The notes beneath the pieces are model-generated. The model worked only from the letters and a program-made list of their open reading frames with translations, did not search any database and was not told the DNA's origin. The position numbers and the translations under genes were made by a program. A stretch of 64,000 nt of DNA, taken from assembly GCA_963814915.1 (NCBI GenBank), contig CAWFEI010000005.1, positions 248,001-312,000 on the forward strand, given 5' to 3'. Origin of the DNA: VRUE01 sp963814915. Lineage in GTDB: Bacteria > Actinomycetota > Thermoleophilia > Solirubrobacterales > 70-9. Below, one piece after another: positions 35,149 through 43,835 of the stretch; within the stretch, counting starts at the first letter, position 1; each line of letters opens with the position of its first letter.

Positions 35149-36333
35149 ATGCGCCTTCTGATTCTCGGAGGCGACGGCTACCTGGGCTGGCCGACTGCCC
35201 TGAGGTTCTCGGCCCGCGGGCACGAGGTCGCGGTCGTCGACAACTTCTCCCGCCGTCGCTGGCATCGCGAACACGGCAGCTCCTCGCTGACCCCGATCGG
35301 CGAGCTCGACGAGCGGATCGATGCCTGGCGCGAGTCCTCGGGCAATCAGATCCGCCGCTATATCGGTGCGGTCGAGGACGGCGACTTCCTCGACGAGGTA
35401 GTCGCCGAGACCCGCCCCGAGGCGGTCGTGCACTACGGCGAGCAGCCCTCGGCCCCCTACTCGATGATGTCGCGCGAGCGCGCGGTGGAGACCCAGCACA
35501 CCAACGTGATCGGCAACCTCAACCTGCTCTTCTCGATCCGCGACCACGTCCCCGAGTGCCACCTGGTCAAGCTCGGCACGATGGGCGAGTACGGACAGCC
35601 CAACATCGACATCGAGGAGGGCTACATAGAGATCGAGCACAAGGGCCGCAAGGACACCCTGCCCTACCCGAAGCTGCCTGGCTCGCTCTACCACTGTTCC
35701 AAGGTCCACGACTCGACCAACATCCACTTCGCCTGCCGCACCTGGGGACTGCGCGCGACCGATCTCAACCAGGGCGTCGTCTACGGCATCGAGACCGACG
35801 AGACCGCCGGAGACGAGCGCTTGATCACCCGCTTCGACTACGACGAGATCTTCGGCACCGTGCTCAACCGCTTCTGCGTTCAGGCCGTGATCGGCCACCC
35901 GCTGACCGTCTACGGCTCAGGCCACCAGACGCGCGGCTTCCTCAACATCCGCGACACCCTCGCCTGCGTGGAGCTGGCGGTCGCCAACCCCGCCGACGCG
36001 GGCGAGTTCCGCGTCTTCAACCAGTTCACCGAGCAGTTCTCGGTCCTCGAGCTGGCCGAGCTGGTCAAGCAGGCCGGCGAGCATCTCGGCTACACGGTCT
36101 CGATCGACCACGTCGAGAACCCCCGGGTCGAGAAGGAAGAGCATTACTACAACGCGATCCACACCAAGCTGCTCGACCTCGGCCTGCAGCCGACCCTGCT
36201 GGGCGAGGAGTTGGTCGAGTCGATCATCGGCGGGATCGAGCTCTACAAGGGCAACGTAATCGAGGGTTCGATCGATCCGCAGACCCGCTGGGACCCCGGC
36301 ACCGCGGCAAAAACCCCCGCTGGCCGCGCATAG
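35149..36333 (+). CDS. sqdB: UDP-sulfoquinovose synthase (SQD1/SqdB-like SDR)
   Basis: 394-residue extended short-chain dehydrogenase. The NAD motif is GGDGYLGWPTALRFSARGHE (residues 7-26); active-site residues T144/E147 (KLGTMGEYG) and Y181/K185 (YHCSK) match the SQD1 pattern, as do KVHDSTNIHFACRTWG, RATDLNQGVVYGIETDET and TRGFLNIRDTLACVELA. The enzyme turns UDP-glucose and sulfite into UDP-sulfoquinovose, the sulfolipid head-group donor. No sulfoquinovosyl-diacylglycerol synthase is adjacent; the divergent membrane glycosyltransferases are possible partners (inference). Confidence 0.88.
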   Translation: MRLLILGGDGYLGWPTALRFSARGHEVAVVDNFSRRRWHREHGSSSLTPIGELDERIDAWRESSGNQIRRYIGAVEDGDFLDEVVAETRPEAVVHYGEQPSAPYSMMSRERAVETQHTNVIGNLNLLFSIRDHVPECHLVKLGTMGEYGQPNIDIEEGYIEIEHKGRKDTLPYPKLPGSLYHCSKVHDSTNIHFACRTWGLRATDLNQGVVYGIETDETAGDERLITRFDYDEIFGTVLNRFCVQAVIGHPLTVYGSGHQTRGFLNIRDTLACVELAVANPADAGEFRVFNQFTEQFSVLELAELVKQAGEHLGYTVSIDHVENPRVEKEEHYYNAIHTKLLDLGLQPTLLGEELVESIIGGIELYKGNVIEGSIDPQTRWDPGTAAKTPAGRA

Positions 36334-36342
36334 TCTCACTGG

Positions 36343-36348
36343 TAGCAT
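36343..36348 (+). promoter_or_regulatory. -10 of ilvBN
   Basis: TAGCAT ending 10 nt before ATG 36359; only 25 nt separate the gene from sqdB, so no leader or attenuator exists here. Confidence 0.5.
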
Positions 36349-36358
36349 CGCGGGACCT

Positions 36359-38056
36359 ATGAGAGCTGCGGACGCCTTGATGGAAAGCCTCAAGGCCGAG
36401 GGTGTCGAGAACATCTTCGGCATCCCCGGCGGGGCCAACCTGCCTACCTACGACGCGCTCGTCGACGCCGGCTTCCGCCATATCCAGGTCCGCCACGAGC
36501 AGGGCGGCGGCCATGCCGCCGAGGGCTACGCAAAGGCCTCGGGCCGGGTCGGGGTCGCCTTCGCCACCTCGGGCCCGGGCGCCACAAACCTTGTGACCGC
36601 GATCGCCGACGCGATGATGGACTCGGTGCCGACCGTTTTCGTCACCGGCCAGGTGCGAACCGAGCTGATCGGCACGGACGGCTTCCAGGAGGCCGACATC
36701 CTTGGTGCGACTCTGCCCTTCGTCAAGCATTCCTTCCAGGTCACCGACCCGCGCCAGATCCCCGAGTACGTCCACGAGGCCTTCCACGTTGCCTCCACCG
36801 GGCGTCCGGGCCCGGTGCTGCTCGACATCCCGCAGGATCTTTCGCGGGCGGAGATCGACTACACGCCGCGCACGGAGCCGGTCGAACTGCCCGGCTACAA
36901 GCCGATGAGCAAGGGCAACATCAAACAGGTGCGAATCGCCGCCAAAGCGCTCGCCAACGCCAAGCGACCGATTCTCTACAGCGGCGGCGGTGTGATCAAC
37001 GGCAACGCCTCGGCGGAGCTGCGCGACCTGGCCTCCGCCGACCGCCTTCCGGTCACCTCGACCCTGATGGGCCTCGGCGCCTATCCGGCCTCCGGCGAGC
37101 ACTGGCTCGGCATGCTCGGGATGCACGGCACGGTCACCGCGAACTGGGCGATGGACAGCGCCGACCTGATCGTCGCGATCGGCGCCCGCTTCGATGACCG
37201 GATTACCGGCAAGCTCTCGGAGTTCGCGCCACAGGCCAAAATCATTCACATCGACATCGATCCGGCCGAGATCTCGAAGAACATCGGCGCCCATATCCCG
37301 ATCGTCGGCGACGTGAAGCTCGTCCTGCCGGAGCTGAGCCGCGAGTACCGGGCGCTGCAGACCGACAGCTCGCGCCTCGACCCGTGGTGGAAACAGCTGC
37401 GCGAGTGGCAGGAGCAGCACCCCCTTCGCTACGAGCCCGGCACCGACGGCGAGATCAAGCCGCAGTTCATGATCGAGGCGATGCACCGCGCGACCGGCGG
37501 CAAGGCGATCGTCACCTCCGACGTCGGCCAGCACCAGATGTGGGCGGCGCAGTACTACGGCTTCGAGGAGCCGCGCCACTGGATCAACTCCGGCGGGCTC
37601 GGCACGATGGGCTTCGGCTTGCCGGCGGCGGTCGGCGCCAAGGTCGCGCGGCCCGACGACGACGTCGTCTGCCTGGCCGGCGACGGCAGCCTGATCATGA
37701 ACTGCCAGGAGCTGGCGACCTGTGTCAGCGAAGAGATCCCGGTCAAGGTCTTCCTGATGAACAACGGCTACATGGGCATGGTCCGCCAATGGCAGGAGCT
37801 CTTCTGGGACCGCCGCTACAGCTCGGTGCAGATGGGCGAGAGCCCGGACTGGGTGAAGCTGGCCGAGGCATTCGGCGCCACCGGCATGCGCTGCGAGGTC
37901 GCCGACGAGCTCGAGGGCCAGATGGTGAAGGCGTTGGAGACCGAAGGCCCCGTGCTGCTCGACGTGCGGGTCGCCCAGGAGGAGAACTGCTACCCGATGA
38001 TCCCGCCGGGCGAAGCGGCGCGCGACATGGTCGAGGCGCCGCAGGGGGTCCGCTGA
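36359..38056 (+). CDS. ilvB: Acetolactate synthase large subunit
   Basis: 565 residues, ThDP/FAD enzyme of valine, leucine and isoleucine synthesis. Catalytic Glu in RHEQGGGHAAEGYA, ThDP-diphosphate motif GDGSLIMNCQELATC...NNGYMGMVRQWQE, and GARFDDRITGKLSEF are present. It overlaps ilvN by one base (TGATG). Confidence 0.96.
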   Translation: MRAADALMESLKAEGVENIFGIPGGANLPTYDALVDAGFRHIQVRHEQGGGHAAEGYAKASGRVGVAFATSGPGATNLVTAIADAMMDSVPTVFVTGQVRTELIGTDGFQEADILGATLPFVKHSFQVTDPRQIPEYVHEAFHVASTGRPGPVLLDIPQDLSRAEIDYTPRTEPVELPGYKPMSKGNIKQVRIAAKALANAKRPILYSGGGVINGNASAELRDLASADRLPVTSTLMGLGAYPASGEHWLGMLGMHGTVTANWAMDSADLIVAIGARFDDRITGKLSEFAPQAKIIHIDIDPAEISKNIGAHIPIVGDVKLVLPELSREYRALQTDSSRLDPWWKQLREWQEQHPLRYEPGTDGEIKPQFMIEAMHRATGGKAIVTSDVGQHQMWAAQYYGFEEPRHWINSGGLGTMGFGLPAAVGAKVARPDDDVVCLAGDGSLIMNCQELATCVSEEIPVKVFLMNNGYMGMVRQWQELFWDRRYSSVQMGESPDWVKLAEAFGATGMRCEVADELEGQMVKALETEGPVLLDVRVAQEENCYPMIPPGEAARDMVEAPQGVR

Positions 38057-38601
38057 TGGAGGCCGGTACGCCCGAGATGGTGAAACTTGAGGACCTGCAT
38101 GTGCCCGGTCAGCTGAGTGGGCGCAAGCACATTCTCTCGATCCTGGTCGAGAACAAGCCGGGCGTCCTGGCGCGCATCGCGGGGCTCTTCTCGCGCCGCG
38201 GGTTCAACATCGACACGCTCGCGGTCGGCCCCACGGACGATCCGAGCATCTCCCGCGTCACGCTGACTCTCGACGGCGCGATCCACCCGATCGACCAGGT
38301 GACCAAGCAGCTGCACAAGCTCGTCAACGTGCTGAAAATCCGAGACATGGAGCCGGAGGAGACCGTCGCCCGCGAGATGGCGATGTTCAAAGTCTCCGCC
38401 GCGGTCGAAAGCCGCGCCGAGATCATCCAGTTCGCCGAGATCTTCAGGGCGAAGATCATCGATGTCTCGCGCCGCACCATGACCATCGAGGTGACCGGCT
38501 CGGCGGACAAGATCGAGGCCTTCGAGCGGATGATCCGCCCGCACGGCTTGATCGAGATGGTCCGGACGGGCGAGATCGCGATCGCCCGGGGCGGAGACTG
38601 A
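38056..38601 (+). CDS. ilvN: Acetolactate synthase small (regulatory) subunit
   Basis: 181 residues: N-terminal ACT domain (HILSILVENKPGVLARIAG, FSRRGFNIDTLAVG) for valine feedback and a C-terminal ALS_ss domain ending EMVRTGEIAIARG. A 20-residue N-terminal extension precedes the ACT domain. The ilvC gene is 7.5 kb downstream behind the men cluster. Confidence 0.95.
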   Translation: MEAGTPEMVKLEDLHVPGQLSGRKHILSILVENKPGVLARIAGLFSRRGFNIDTLAVGPTDDPSISRVTLTLDGAIHPIDQVTKQLHKLVNVLKIRDMEPEETVAREMAMFKVSAAVESRAEIIQFAEIFRAKIIDVSRRTMTIEVTGSADKIEAFERMIRPHGLIEMVRTGEIAIARGGD

Positions 38602-38617
38602 AAATGACGGCCCCAGG

Positions 38618-38666
38618 CGCCGCCATGCGGCGTCCTCGGTCGCCCGAATAGCGGCGCTATTCGGGC
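38618..38666. repeat. Two hairpins between ilvN and menF
   Basis: CGCCGC (38618-38623) pairs with GCGGCG (38627-38632); then a perfect 11-bp inverted repeat, GCCCGAATAGC (38642-38652) with GCTATTCGGGC (38656-38666), spacer GGC. No T-tract follows directly, so this may be an operator, an mRNA-stabilising element or a weak terminator. Confidence 0.5.
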
Positions 38667-38671
38667 TCCCT

Positions 38672-40078
38672 GTGTCCTTGCCTGGCGACCTCTGGACCTC
38701 GTCTTTTTCTAGCCTCCGGCCCGCGGTCGAACGCGCTCTCACCCGCAACAGAAAGACGTTGGTTAGTGTCACTGTTCCAACTGATTTCCGGGATCCCTGT
38801 GCCGCTGCGTTCGCCTCGCGCCTTGCCTCCGACCGCTGGTTCTGTTGGGAGCAGCCCGACCGGGGATTTGCCCTTGCGGCCGTCGGGGTGGCCCATGAGG
38901 CGACCTCGCGCGGCTCAGACCGGTTCGCAGATGTTGCCCGGGAATGCCTACGACTGAACGAGGGTGCAATTTTGGACGAGCCGGTGGGGCTGCCGGCCGG
39001 AGCCGGGCCGGTATGGACCGGGGGGTTTGCCTTTGACGAACGGGGGGCGTCCACGCCGGCTTGGTCGTCGTTCAGCCCGGCATCGATGGTCTTGCCGGAG
39101 ATGTCGATCTGCCGTCAAGGCGAGGATGCCTTTCTGACCGCCAACATCGCCGTCTCGCCCGGCGACGACGTCGATGCCGTCGCCGAGCGATTGGCGAAGC
39201 GCGTCACCGGCCTGCGATCCGAGCCGCTGCCGCTACTCGACCCGCACCCGACGGGGCGGCCGGAGATCCGCAGCGTGCTGCCGCCCGGCGACTTCGAAGC
39301 CGCGGTCGGCGCGGCGACGGAGCGGATCGGGGCGGGGGAGATGAGCAAGGTCGTGCTCGCCCGCGAGGTCTCCGTCGAAGCCCCTTCGGCCCACAATCCC
39401 GCCGCAGTCTTCGCCGGGCTGCGCGAGCAGTTCCCGACCTGCTTCTGCTTCTGCGCCGGCACGCCCGAGGCGGCCTTCATCGGCGCCAGCCCGGAGCTGC
39501 TCGTCCGCCGATCGGGAGCGGGCGTATCGAGCGTCGCGCTCGCCGGCTCGACCCGTCGCAGCTCGGATCCGGCGGTCGACGATCACCTCGGCGAGCAGCT
39601 GCTGCGCAGCGACAAGAACCGCCGTGAGCAGCGCATCGTCGCCGAGCGGATCGTGCGCAAGCTGCGGCCCCATGCCGTCTGGGTCCAGACCGGGGATGAG
39701 CCGGAGGTCGTCAAGGTGGCCAATATCCAGCACCTGGCGACGCCGGTGATCGCCCAGCTGGCCGAACCGCGCTCGGCGATCGAGCTGGCCGGGATGCTGC
39801 ACCCGACGCCCGCCGTGGGCGGCGAGCCGTGGCCGGGTGCCGCGGGCGCGATCAGTGAGCTGGAGCGGATGGATCGCGGCTGGTACGCGGCCCCCGTCGG
39901 TTGGATGGACGCGACCGAGGACGGCGAGTTCTGCGTTGCCCTGCGCAGCGCCCTGCTGCGCGACCGCGAGGCCCGCCTCTTCGCCGGAGTCGGCGTGGTC
40001 GCGGGCTCCGACCCCGCGGCAGAGCTGGAGGAGACCGAGGTGAAGCTTCAGGCGCTGCTGCCGCTGGTGGCCGAGTAG
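38672..40078 (+). CDS. menF: Isochorismate synthase
   Basis: Opens menaquinone synthesis from chorismate. 468 residues from GTG 38672; chorismate-binding core includes GEMSKVVLAREV, FIGASPELLVRR, ALAGSTRR, HLATPVIAQL, HPTPAVGGEPW and FAGVGVVAGSDPAAELEETEVK. The first 30 codons have weak GC3 and low similarity; TTG 38759 (MVSVTVPTDFRDP) is an alternative start, with a TAGCCT hexamer at 38710-38715 that could drive it. It converges on menD. Confidence 0.88.
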   Translation: MSLPGDLWTSSFSSLRPAVERALTRNRKTLVSVTVPTDFRDPCAAAFASRLASDRWFCWEQPDRGFALAAVGVAHEATSRGSDRFADVARECLRLNEGAILDEPVGLPAGAGPVWTGGFAFDERGASTPAWSSFSPASMVLPEMSICRQGEDAFLTANIAVSPGDDVDAVAERLAKRVTGLRSEPLPLLDPHPTGRPEIRSVLPPGDFEAAVGAATERIGAGEMSKVVLAREVSVEAPSAHNPAAVFAGLREQFPTCFCFCAGTPEAAFIGASPELLVRRSGAGVSSVALAGSTRRSSDPAVDDHLGEQLLRSDKNRREQRIVAERIVRKLRPHAVWVQTGDEPEVVKVANIQHLATPVIAQLAEPRSAIELAGMLHPTPAVGGEPWPGAAGAISELERMDRGWYAAPVGWMDATEDGEFCVALRSALLRDREARLFAGVGVVAGSDPAAELEETEVKLQALLPLVAE

Positions 40079-40085
40079 CGGCCCG

Positions 40086-40109
40086 GGGTAGAGCCTCGGG
40101 GCTCTACCC
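40086..40109. terminator. Hairpin between convergent menF and menD
   Basis: GGGTAGAGCC (40086-40095) pairs perfectly with GGCTCTACCC (40100-40109) over the tetraloop TCGG. It sits between the two stop codons; there is no long T-tract. Confidence 0.7.
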
Positions 40110-40112
40110 GCC

Positions 40113-41855
40113 TCAAGGCTCTACAGCGTCGGCGACGCGACCTGCAATCCGGCGGTGCAGCTCGAGATTCGCCTTGCGGCCGGTCCTGACCTCAATCAGA
40201 CCGGTGCCGGCCGCCAGCGCGTCCGGCACCTCGTCCAGCGAGGCGAGGTGGCGGTGGGGAAGGTCGAAGAGCGCCGCGGCCTTTGCGGTGTCGATCCCAC
40301 GCGGTGTTCCCAGCAGGGATTCGAACTCCTCGCCATCGAGCGCCTGCTCCTGCGGAAGGAAGTGGAATATGCCGCCGCCGTCGTTGTCGATGACGACGAT
40401 GCGAACCGGGGTGGAGACGTCGCGCAACGCGGCGAGGCCGCCTATGTCGTGCAGGAGCCCGAGGTCACCGGTGACGATCGTCGTCTGCCTGCCGGTCGCC
40501 ACCGCGGCGCCGATGCCGGAGGAAATCAGGCCGTCGATACCGTTGGCGCCACGGTTGCAGAGGAAGGTCGCGTCGGCGGCGGTCGAGGGCAGAAAGGCCT
40601 CCTGGTCGCGGATCGGCATGCTCGACGCCGTGTAGACCAGCTCGCCGTCGCTGTATGCGGCGCCGAGCGCGAGCTGCAGGCCCGGCTCGGTGATCTCGCT
40701 CGCCGCATTCGAGCCAGCCTCGATCGCCTTGCGCGCGGCTTCCTCCGCCCGCAACCACAGCGCCGGTGGCGGACGCTCCTCGCCGAGCCGCGCGGCCCAA
40801 CCCGAGGCCAGCTCGGTCGGGTCGGCTCTCAGCAGGGCGGCTGCACGCCGGCTCGGCTCGTTCCAGTCCCCAAACGGGTCGACGGCGATCTGATCAGCGC
40901 CCGACCCGGCCAGCCACGAGCGCAACGGCTTGCTGGTCGGCATCTCGCCAAAGCGCAGGACCAGTTCCGGCGCAGCCGCTTCGGCGAAGTCGGCGTGGCG
41001 CAGCAGCAGGTCGTATGCGGTGACGACGTGGGATCGGTCGTGCGGCCCGCAGCGGATTTGTGAGGTCGGCTCGGCGAGAATCGGGTAGCCGGAGGCGGCG
41101 GCGAGGTGCGCCAGCGGCTCGCGCAGCTCGGGGTCGAGTTGGCGGCCGGCGACGATGACCCCGATGGGAGCCTCGGCGATGTGGCTCGCGACCTCGTCGA
41201 GGAGGAACTGCGAGGGCTCCATGTCGATCGGCGTCACCGCGGTCAGCGGGCGGCCGCCACGACCATCGAGCGCCAGCGGGTCGGTGGCGGTGACGCCGCC
41301 CTCTTCGGCCAGCGGCGCCAGCGGCTCGCGCAGGGGGAAGTTGAGGTGGACGGGCCCCGGCCGCGTCTCGCCCCGAGCCGCCGCGACCGCCCGGCAGGCG
41401 GTGGCGCGGTAGTGCAGCAGGCCGTCGTCGTTCGCCGCATGGGTGCCGACCTCGCAGAACCAACGCACCGACGACCCGTAGAGCTTCAGCTGGTCGATCG
41501 CCTGGCCGGCGCCGATGCCGCGCAGCTCGGGCGGGCGGTCCGCGGTGAGCACGAGCAACGGCACGCCGGCGTGATCGGCCTCGCAGACGGCGGGGTGGTA
41601 GTTGGCCGCCGCGGTGCCGGAGGTGCAGAGGATCGCGACCGGCTCACCTTTCGCCTGCGCCGCACCGAGCGCGACGAAGGCGGCCGAGCGCTCGTCGACG
41701 ACGACGCTGGCTTCGATCCCTCCCTGGCGCCAGAGCGCCAACGCCAGCGGCGTCGAGCGCGAACCGGGGGAGAGGACCGCGCGCCGCACGCCGCAACGCG
41801 CCAGCTCCTCGGCGAAGGCCGTTGCGAGCGCGGTGTTGCGGTTGGTCGGGTCCAT
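40113..41855 (-). CDS. menD: SEPHCHC synthase (2-oxoglutarate-isochorismate condensation)
   Basis: 580-residue ThDP enzyme. N-terminal AFAEELARCGVRRAVLSPGSRSTPLALAL, ThDP Glu in VVDERSAAFVALGAAQ, and GDLGLLHDIGGLAAL...VVIDNDGGGIFHFLPQ near the C-terminus. The start is supported by TAGGTT 6 nt upstream, which includes the menC stop codon. It is the last gene of the minus-strand men series menB-menA-menC-menD. Confidence 0.95.
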   Translation of the reverse strand: MDPTNRNTALATAFAEELARCGVRRAVLSPGSRSTPLALALWRQGGIEASVVVDERSAAFVALGAAQAKGEPVAILCTSGTAAANYHPAVCEADHAGVPLLVLTADRPPELRGIGAGQAIDQLKLYGSSVRWFCEVGTHAANDDGLLHYRATACRAVAAARGETRPGPVHLNFPLREPLAPLAEEGGVTATDPLALDGRGGRPLTAVTPIDMEPSQFLLDEVASHIAEAPIGVIVAGRQLDPELREPLAHLAAASGYPILAEPTSQIRCGPHDRSHVVTAYDLLLRHADFAEAAAPELVLRFGEMPTSKPLRSWLAGSGADQIAVDPFGDWNEPSRRAAALLRADPTELASGWAARLGEERPPPALWLRAEEAARKAIEAGSNAASEITEPGLQLALGAAYSDGELVYTASSMPIRDQEAFLPSTAADATFLCNRGANGIDGLISSGIGAAVATGRQTTIVTGDLGLLHDIGGLAALRDVSTPVRIVVIDNDGGGIFHFLPQEQALDGEEFESLLGTPRGIDTAKAAALFDLPHRHLASLDEVPDALAAGTGLIEVRTGRKANLELHRRIAGRVADAVEP

Positions 41856-41861
41856 GCGGGG

Positions 41862-41867
41862 AACCTA
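41862..41867 (-). promoter_or_regulatory. -10 of menD overlapping menC stop
   Basis: TAGGTT on the minus strand; its TAG is the menC stop codon; 6 nt before ATG 41855. Confidence 0.55.
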
Positions 41868-42944
41868 GAGGCGGTGAGCCTGTAGCGCGTCCTCGTCGAT
41901 CTCGACACCGAGGCCGGGCCCCTCGGGCAGGTGCAACATGTCGCCACGCAGCTCGCACTCCTTCGCGGCGACGGTCGAGGCGAAGAGGCGCTGGGTGGCG
42001 AGCCCATGAGCAAGGCTCTCGCCCTCCGCGCGCCCCAGTGGGCCGAGCGAGCGCGCCACCTCAGCCGCGGCGGCGATCCCGACCGGGCCGTCTAATGCGC
42101 TGGACACGTAGGCCGGCAGCACCTCCGCGATCTCCAGGGCAGCCTCCGGCCCGCCGACCTTCGACAGCTTGAGCCCGGTCAAGGCGAAGGCGCCGGCGGC
42201 CGCGGCCCGTTCGGCGTCAGGCCGAGTCTCGACGCTCTCGTCGGCCGCCAGGGGGATCGTGGTCGAGGCAGACAGCTCTGCTGCTTCCTCGACGCTGGCC
42301 ACGGGCTGCTCGACCAGCTCGACCTCATAGGGCTCGATTTCGCCAAGCGTCTGCCTGGCCGTCTCCAGGTCCCAGGCGGCGTTGACGTCGACGCGAATCC
42401 GGGCTCGGGGACCAAGTGCTTCGCGCACGGCTCGCACCTGCGCCACGTCGTCACCCGTCCCCAGCTTGAGCTTGAAGGTCGAGAAGCCCTCCGCCGCCCA
42501 GCCTTCCGCCTTCGAGACCACGGCGGCCGGATGGTCGGCCGCCAGAGTCGCGTTGCACCTGATGGCCCCGGCGCGTTCGTCCTTTGTCGGGCTGGCGGCG
42601 ACAGCAGACGAACGCACCGCCACCGCGTGCTTCCCCCGCAGGTCCATAAGTGCGGTCACGGCTGCGCACCGTGTGGGTGGCGAGAGATCGCTCGCCGCGC
42701 CGCTCAAGATCACCTCGTCGAGCTCGTCCATTCCTCCCAGCCCTTCCAACTCGCGGACGACCTGCGCGAGTCCGGCGCCGCCGCGCAGCGAGAGCGGCAC
42801 CGCTTCGCCGAGGCCCACCAGGCCCTCGTCAGAGCACAGCCGCAGCAGGACCAGCTCCCGCCGCGTCAGGGTCCCGGCCACAGTCGTGTAAGGCTCCTTG
42901 AAGGGAAGCGCGTAGGGGACGACCTCGACCGAGGCGATGCGCAT
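41865..42944 (-). CDS. menC: o-Succinylbenzoate synthase (enolase superfamily)
   Basis: 359 residues. Enolase-superfamily features: catalytic Lys in FSTFKLKLGTGDD, metal Asp in RVDVNAAWD, metal Glu in VELVEQPV, then PLAADESV and the second Lys in LTGLKLSKVGG. The membership could also cover N-acylamino-acid racemase, but the setting between menA and menD supports MenC. TAGGCT, including the menA stop, ends 6 nt before the ATG. Confidence 0.92.
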   Translation of the reverse strand: MRIASVEVVPYALPFKEPYTTVAGTLTRRELVLLRLCSDEGLVGLGEAVPLSLRGGAGLAQVVRELEGLGGMDELDEVILSGAASDLSPPTRCAAVTALMDLRGKHAVAVRSSAVAASPTKDERAGAIRCNATLAADHPAAVVSKAEGWAAEGFSTFKLKLGTGDDVAQVRAVREALGPRARIRVDVNAAWDLETARQTLGEIEPYEVELVEQPVASVEEAAELSASTTIPLAADESVETRPDAERAAAAGAFALTGLKLSKVGGPEAALEIAEVLPAYVSSALDGPVGIAAAAEVARSLGPLGRAEGESLAHGLATQRLFASTVAAKECELRGDMLHLPEGPGLGVEIDEDALQAHRL

Positions 42945-42950
42945 GGAGCA

Positions 42951-42956
42951 AGCCTA
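42951..42956 (-). promoter_or_regulatory. -10 of menC overlapping menA stop
   Basis: TAGGCT on the minus strand; its TAG is the menA stop codon; 6 nt before ATG 42944. Confidence 0.55.
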
Positions 42957-43835
42957 CGCCGCGATCAGCAGGCCGACCGAGACCAGCAGGCTGAAGGCGC
43001 CGAGCAGGGCCCCCGTGCCGGCCAGGGCGCCGTTCAGGGCCGGGCCGTCGGTGCGGTTGCTCATCGTGCGCAGCGGGCCGAGCGCCATCGGCAGTGAGAG
43101 GAAGGCGATCAGCGGCAGCAGGCTTGCGTTCCCGGCGACGAGGGCGATCGGCAGGACGACGAACGCGCCCAGCACGAGCATCCGGTAAAGCGCGACCGCG
43201 TTGCGCCGGCCCATCCGCACGGCGAGCGTGTTCTTGCCGGCGCGGCGGTCGGTTTCGAGATCGCGCACGTTGTTGACGACGAGGATTGCGGTGGCGAGGA
43301 AGCCGACCGCGATCGAGAGGCCGAGCGGAAGCGCGTCAAGCTGCTCGACCTGGACGTAGTAGGAGCCGTTTACCGCCACCAGGCCGAAGAAGAGGAAGAC
43401 GAAGACCTCACCGAGCCCGGCGTAGCCGTACGGCCGCGGGCCGCCGGTGTAGAGGATGCCGGCGGCGATCGAGAAGGCGCCGATCGCCAGGATCGCCAAC
43501 CCGGCGACCGCGGTCAGGTAGATGCCGCAGGCGATCGCCACTCCGAAGGCGACCCAGGTGGCCACCAGGACGCGCTGCGGGGTCACCAGGCCAGCCGAGG
43601 TGACGCGCACCGGCCCGAGCCGGTCGACCGTGTCGGCGCCGCGCTTGGCGTCGGAATAGTCGTTGGCGAGGTTGGTCCCGATCTGGATGAAGATCGAGCC
43701 GAGCAGGGCGGCGGCGAACGCGCCCAGCCGGGGCAGGTGGCCTGCCCATTCGACCGCGGCCGCAGTGCCGACCAGGACCGGTGCGATCGCCGCCGGCAGG
43801 GTCCGCGGCCGCGCCGCCATCAGCCAGATCCTCAC
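42954..43835 (-). CDS. menA: 1,4-dihydroxy-2-naphthoate prenyltransferase
   Basis: UbiA-family membrane prenyltransferase of 293 residues, about 8-9 TM helices. The first Asp motif is NLANDYSDAKRGAD and the second is NNVRDLETDRRAGKNTLAVRMGRR. It attaches the isoprenoid tail to make demethylmenaquinone. It starts inside the menB stop by a 4-nt overlap. Confidence 0.95.
   Translation of the reverse strand: MRIWLMAARPRTLPAAIAPVLVGTAAAVEWAGHLPRLGAFAAALLGSIFIQIGTNLANDYSDAKRGADTVDRLGPVRVTSAGLVTPQRVLVATWVAFGVAIACGIYLTAVAGLAILAIGAFSIAAGILYTGGPRPYGYAGLGEVFVFLFFGLVAVNGSYYVQVEQLDALPLGLSIAVGFLATAILVVNNVRDLETDRRAGKNTLAVRMGRRNAVALYRMLVLGAFVVLPIALVAGNASLLPLIAFLSLPMALGPLRTMSNRTDGPALNGALAGTGALLGAFSLLVSVGLLIAA

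Noticed and set aside
33233..35898. Extended frames joining the glycosyltransferases into 600-700-residue fusions
   Set aside because: The added N-terminal parts are shadows of neighbouring genes; internal ATGs at 35103, 33754 and 32441 restore normal family lengths.
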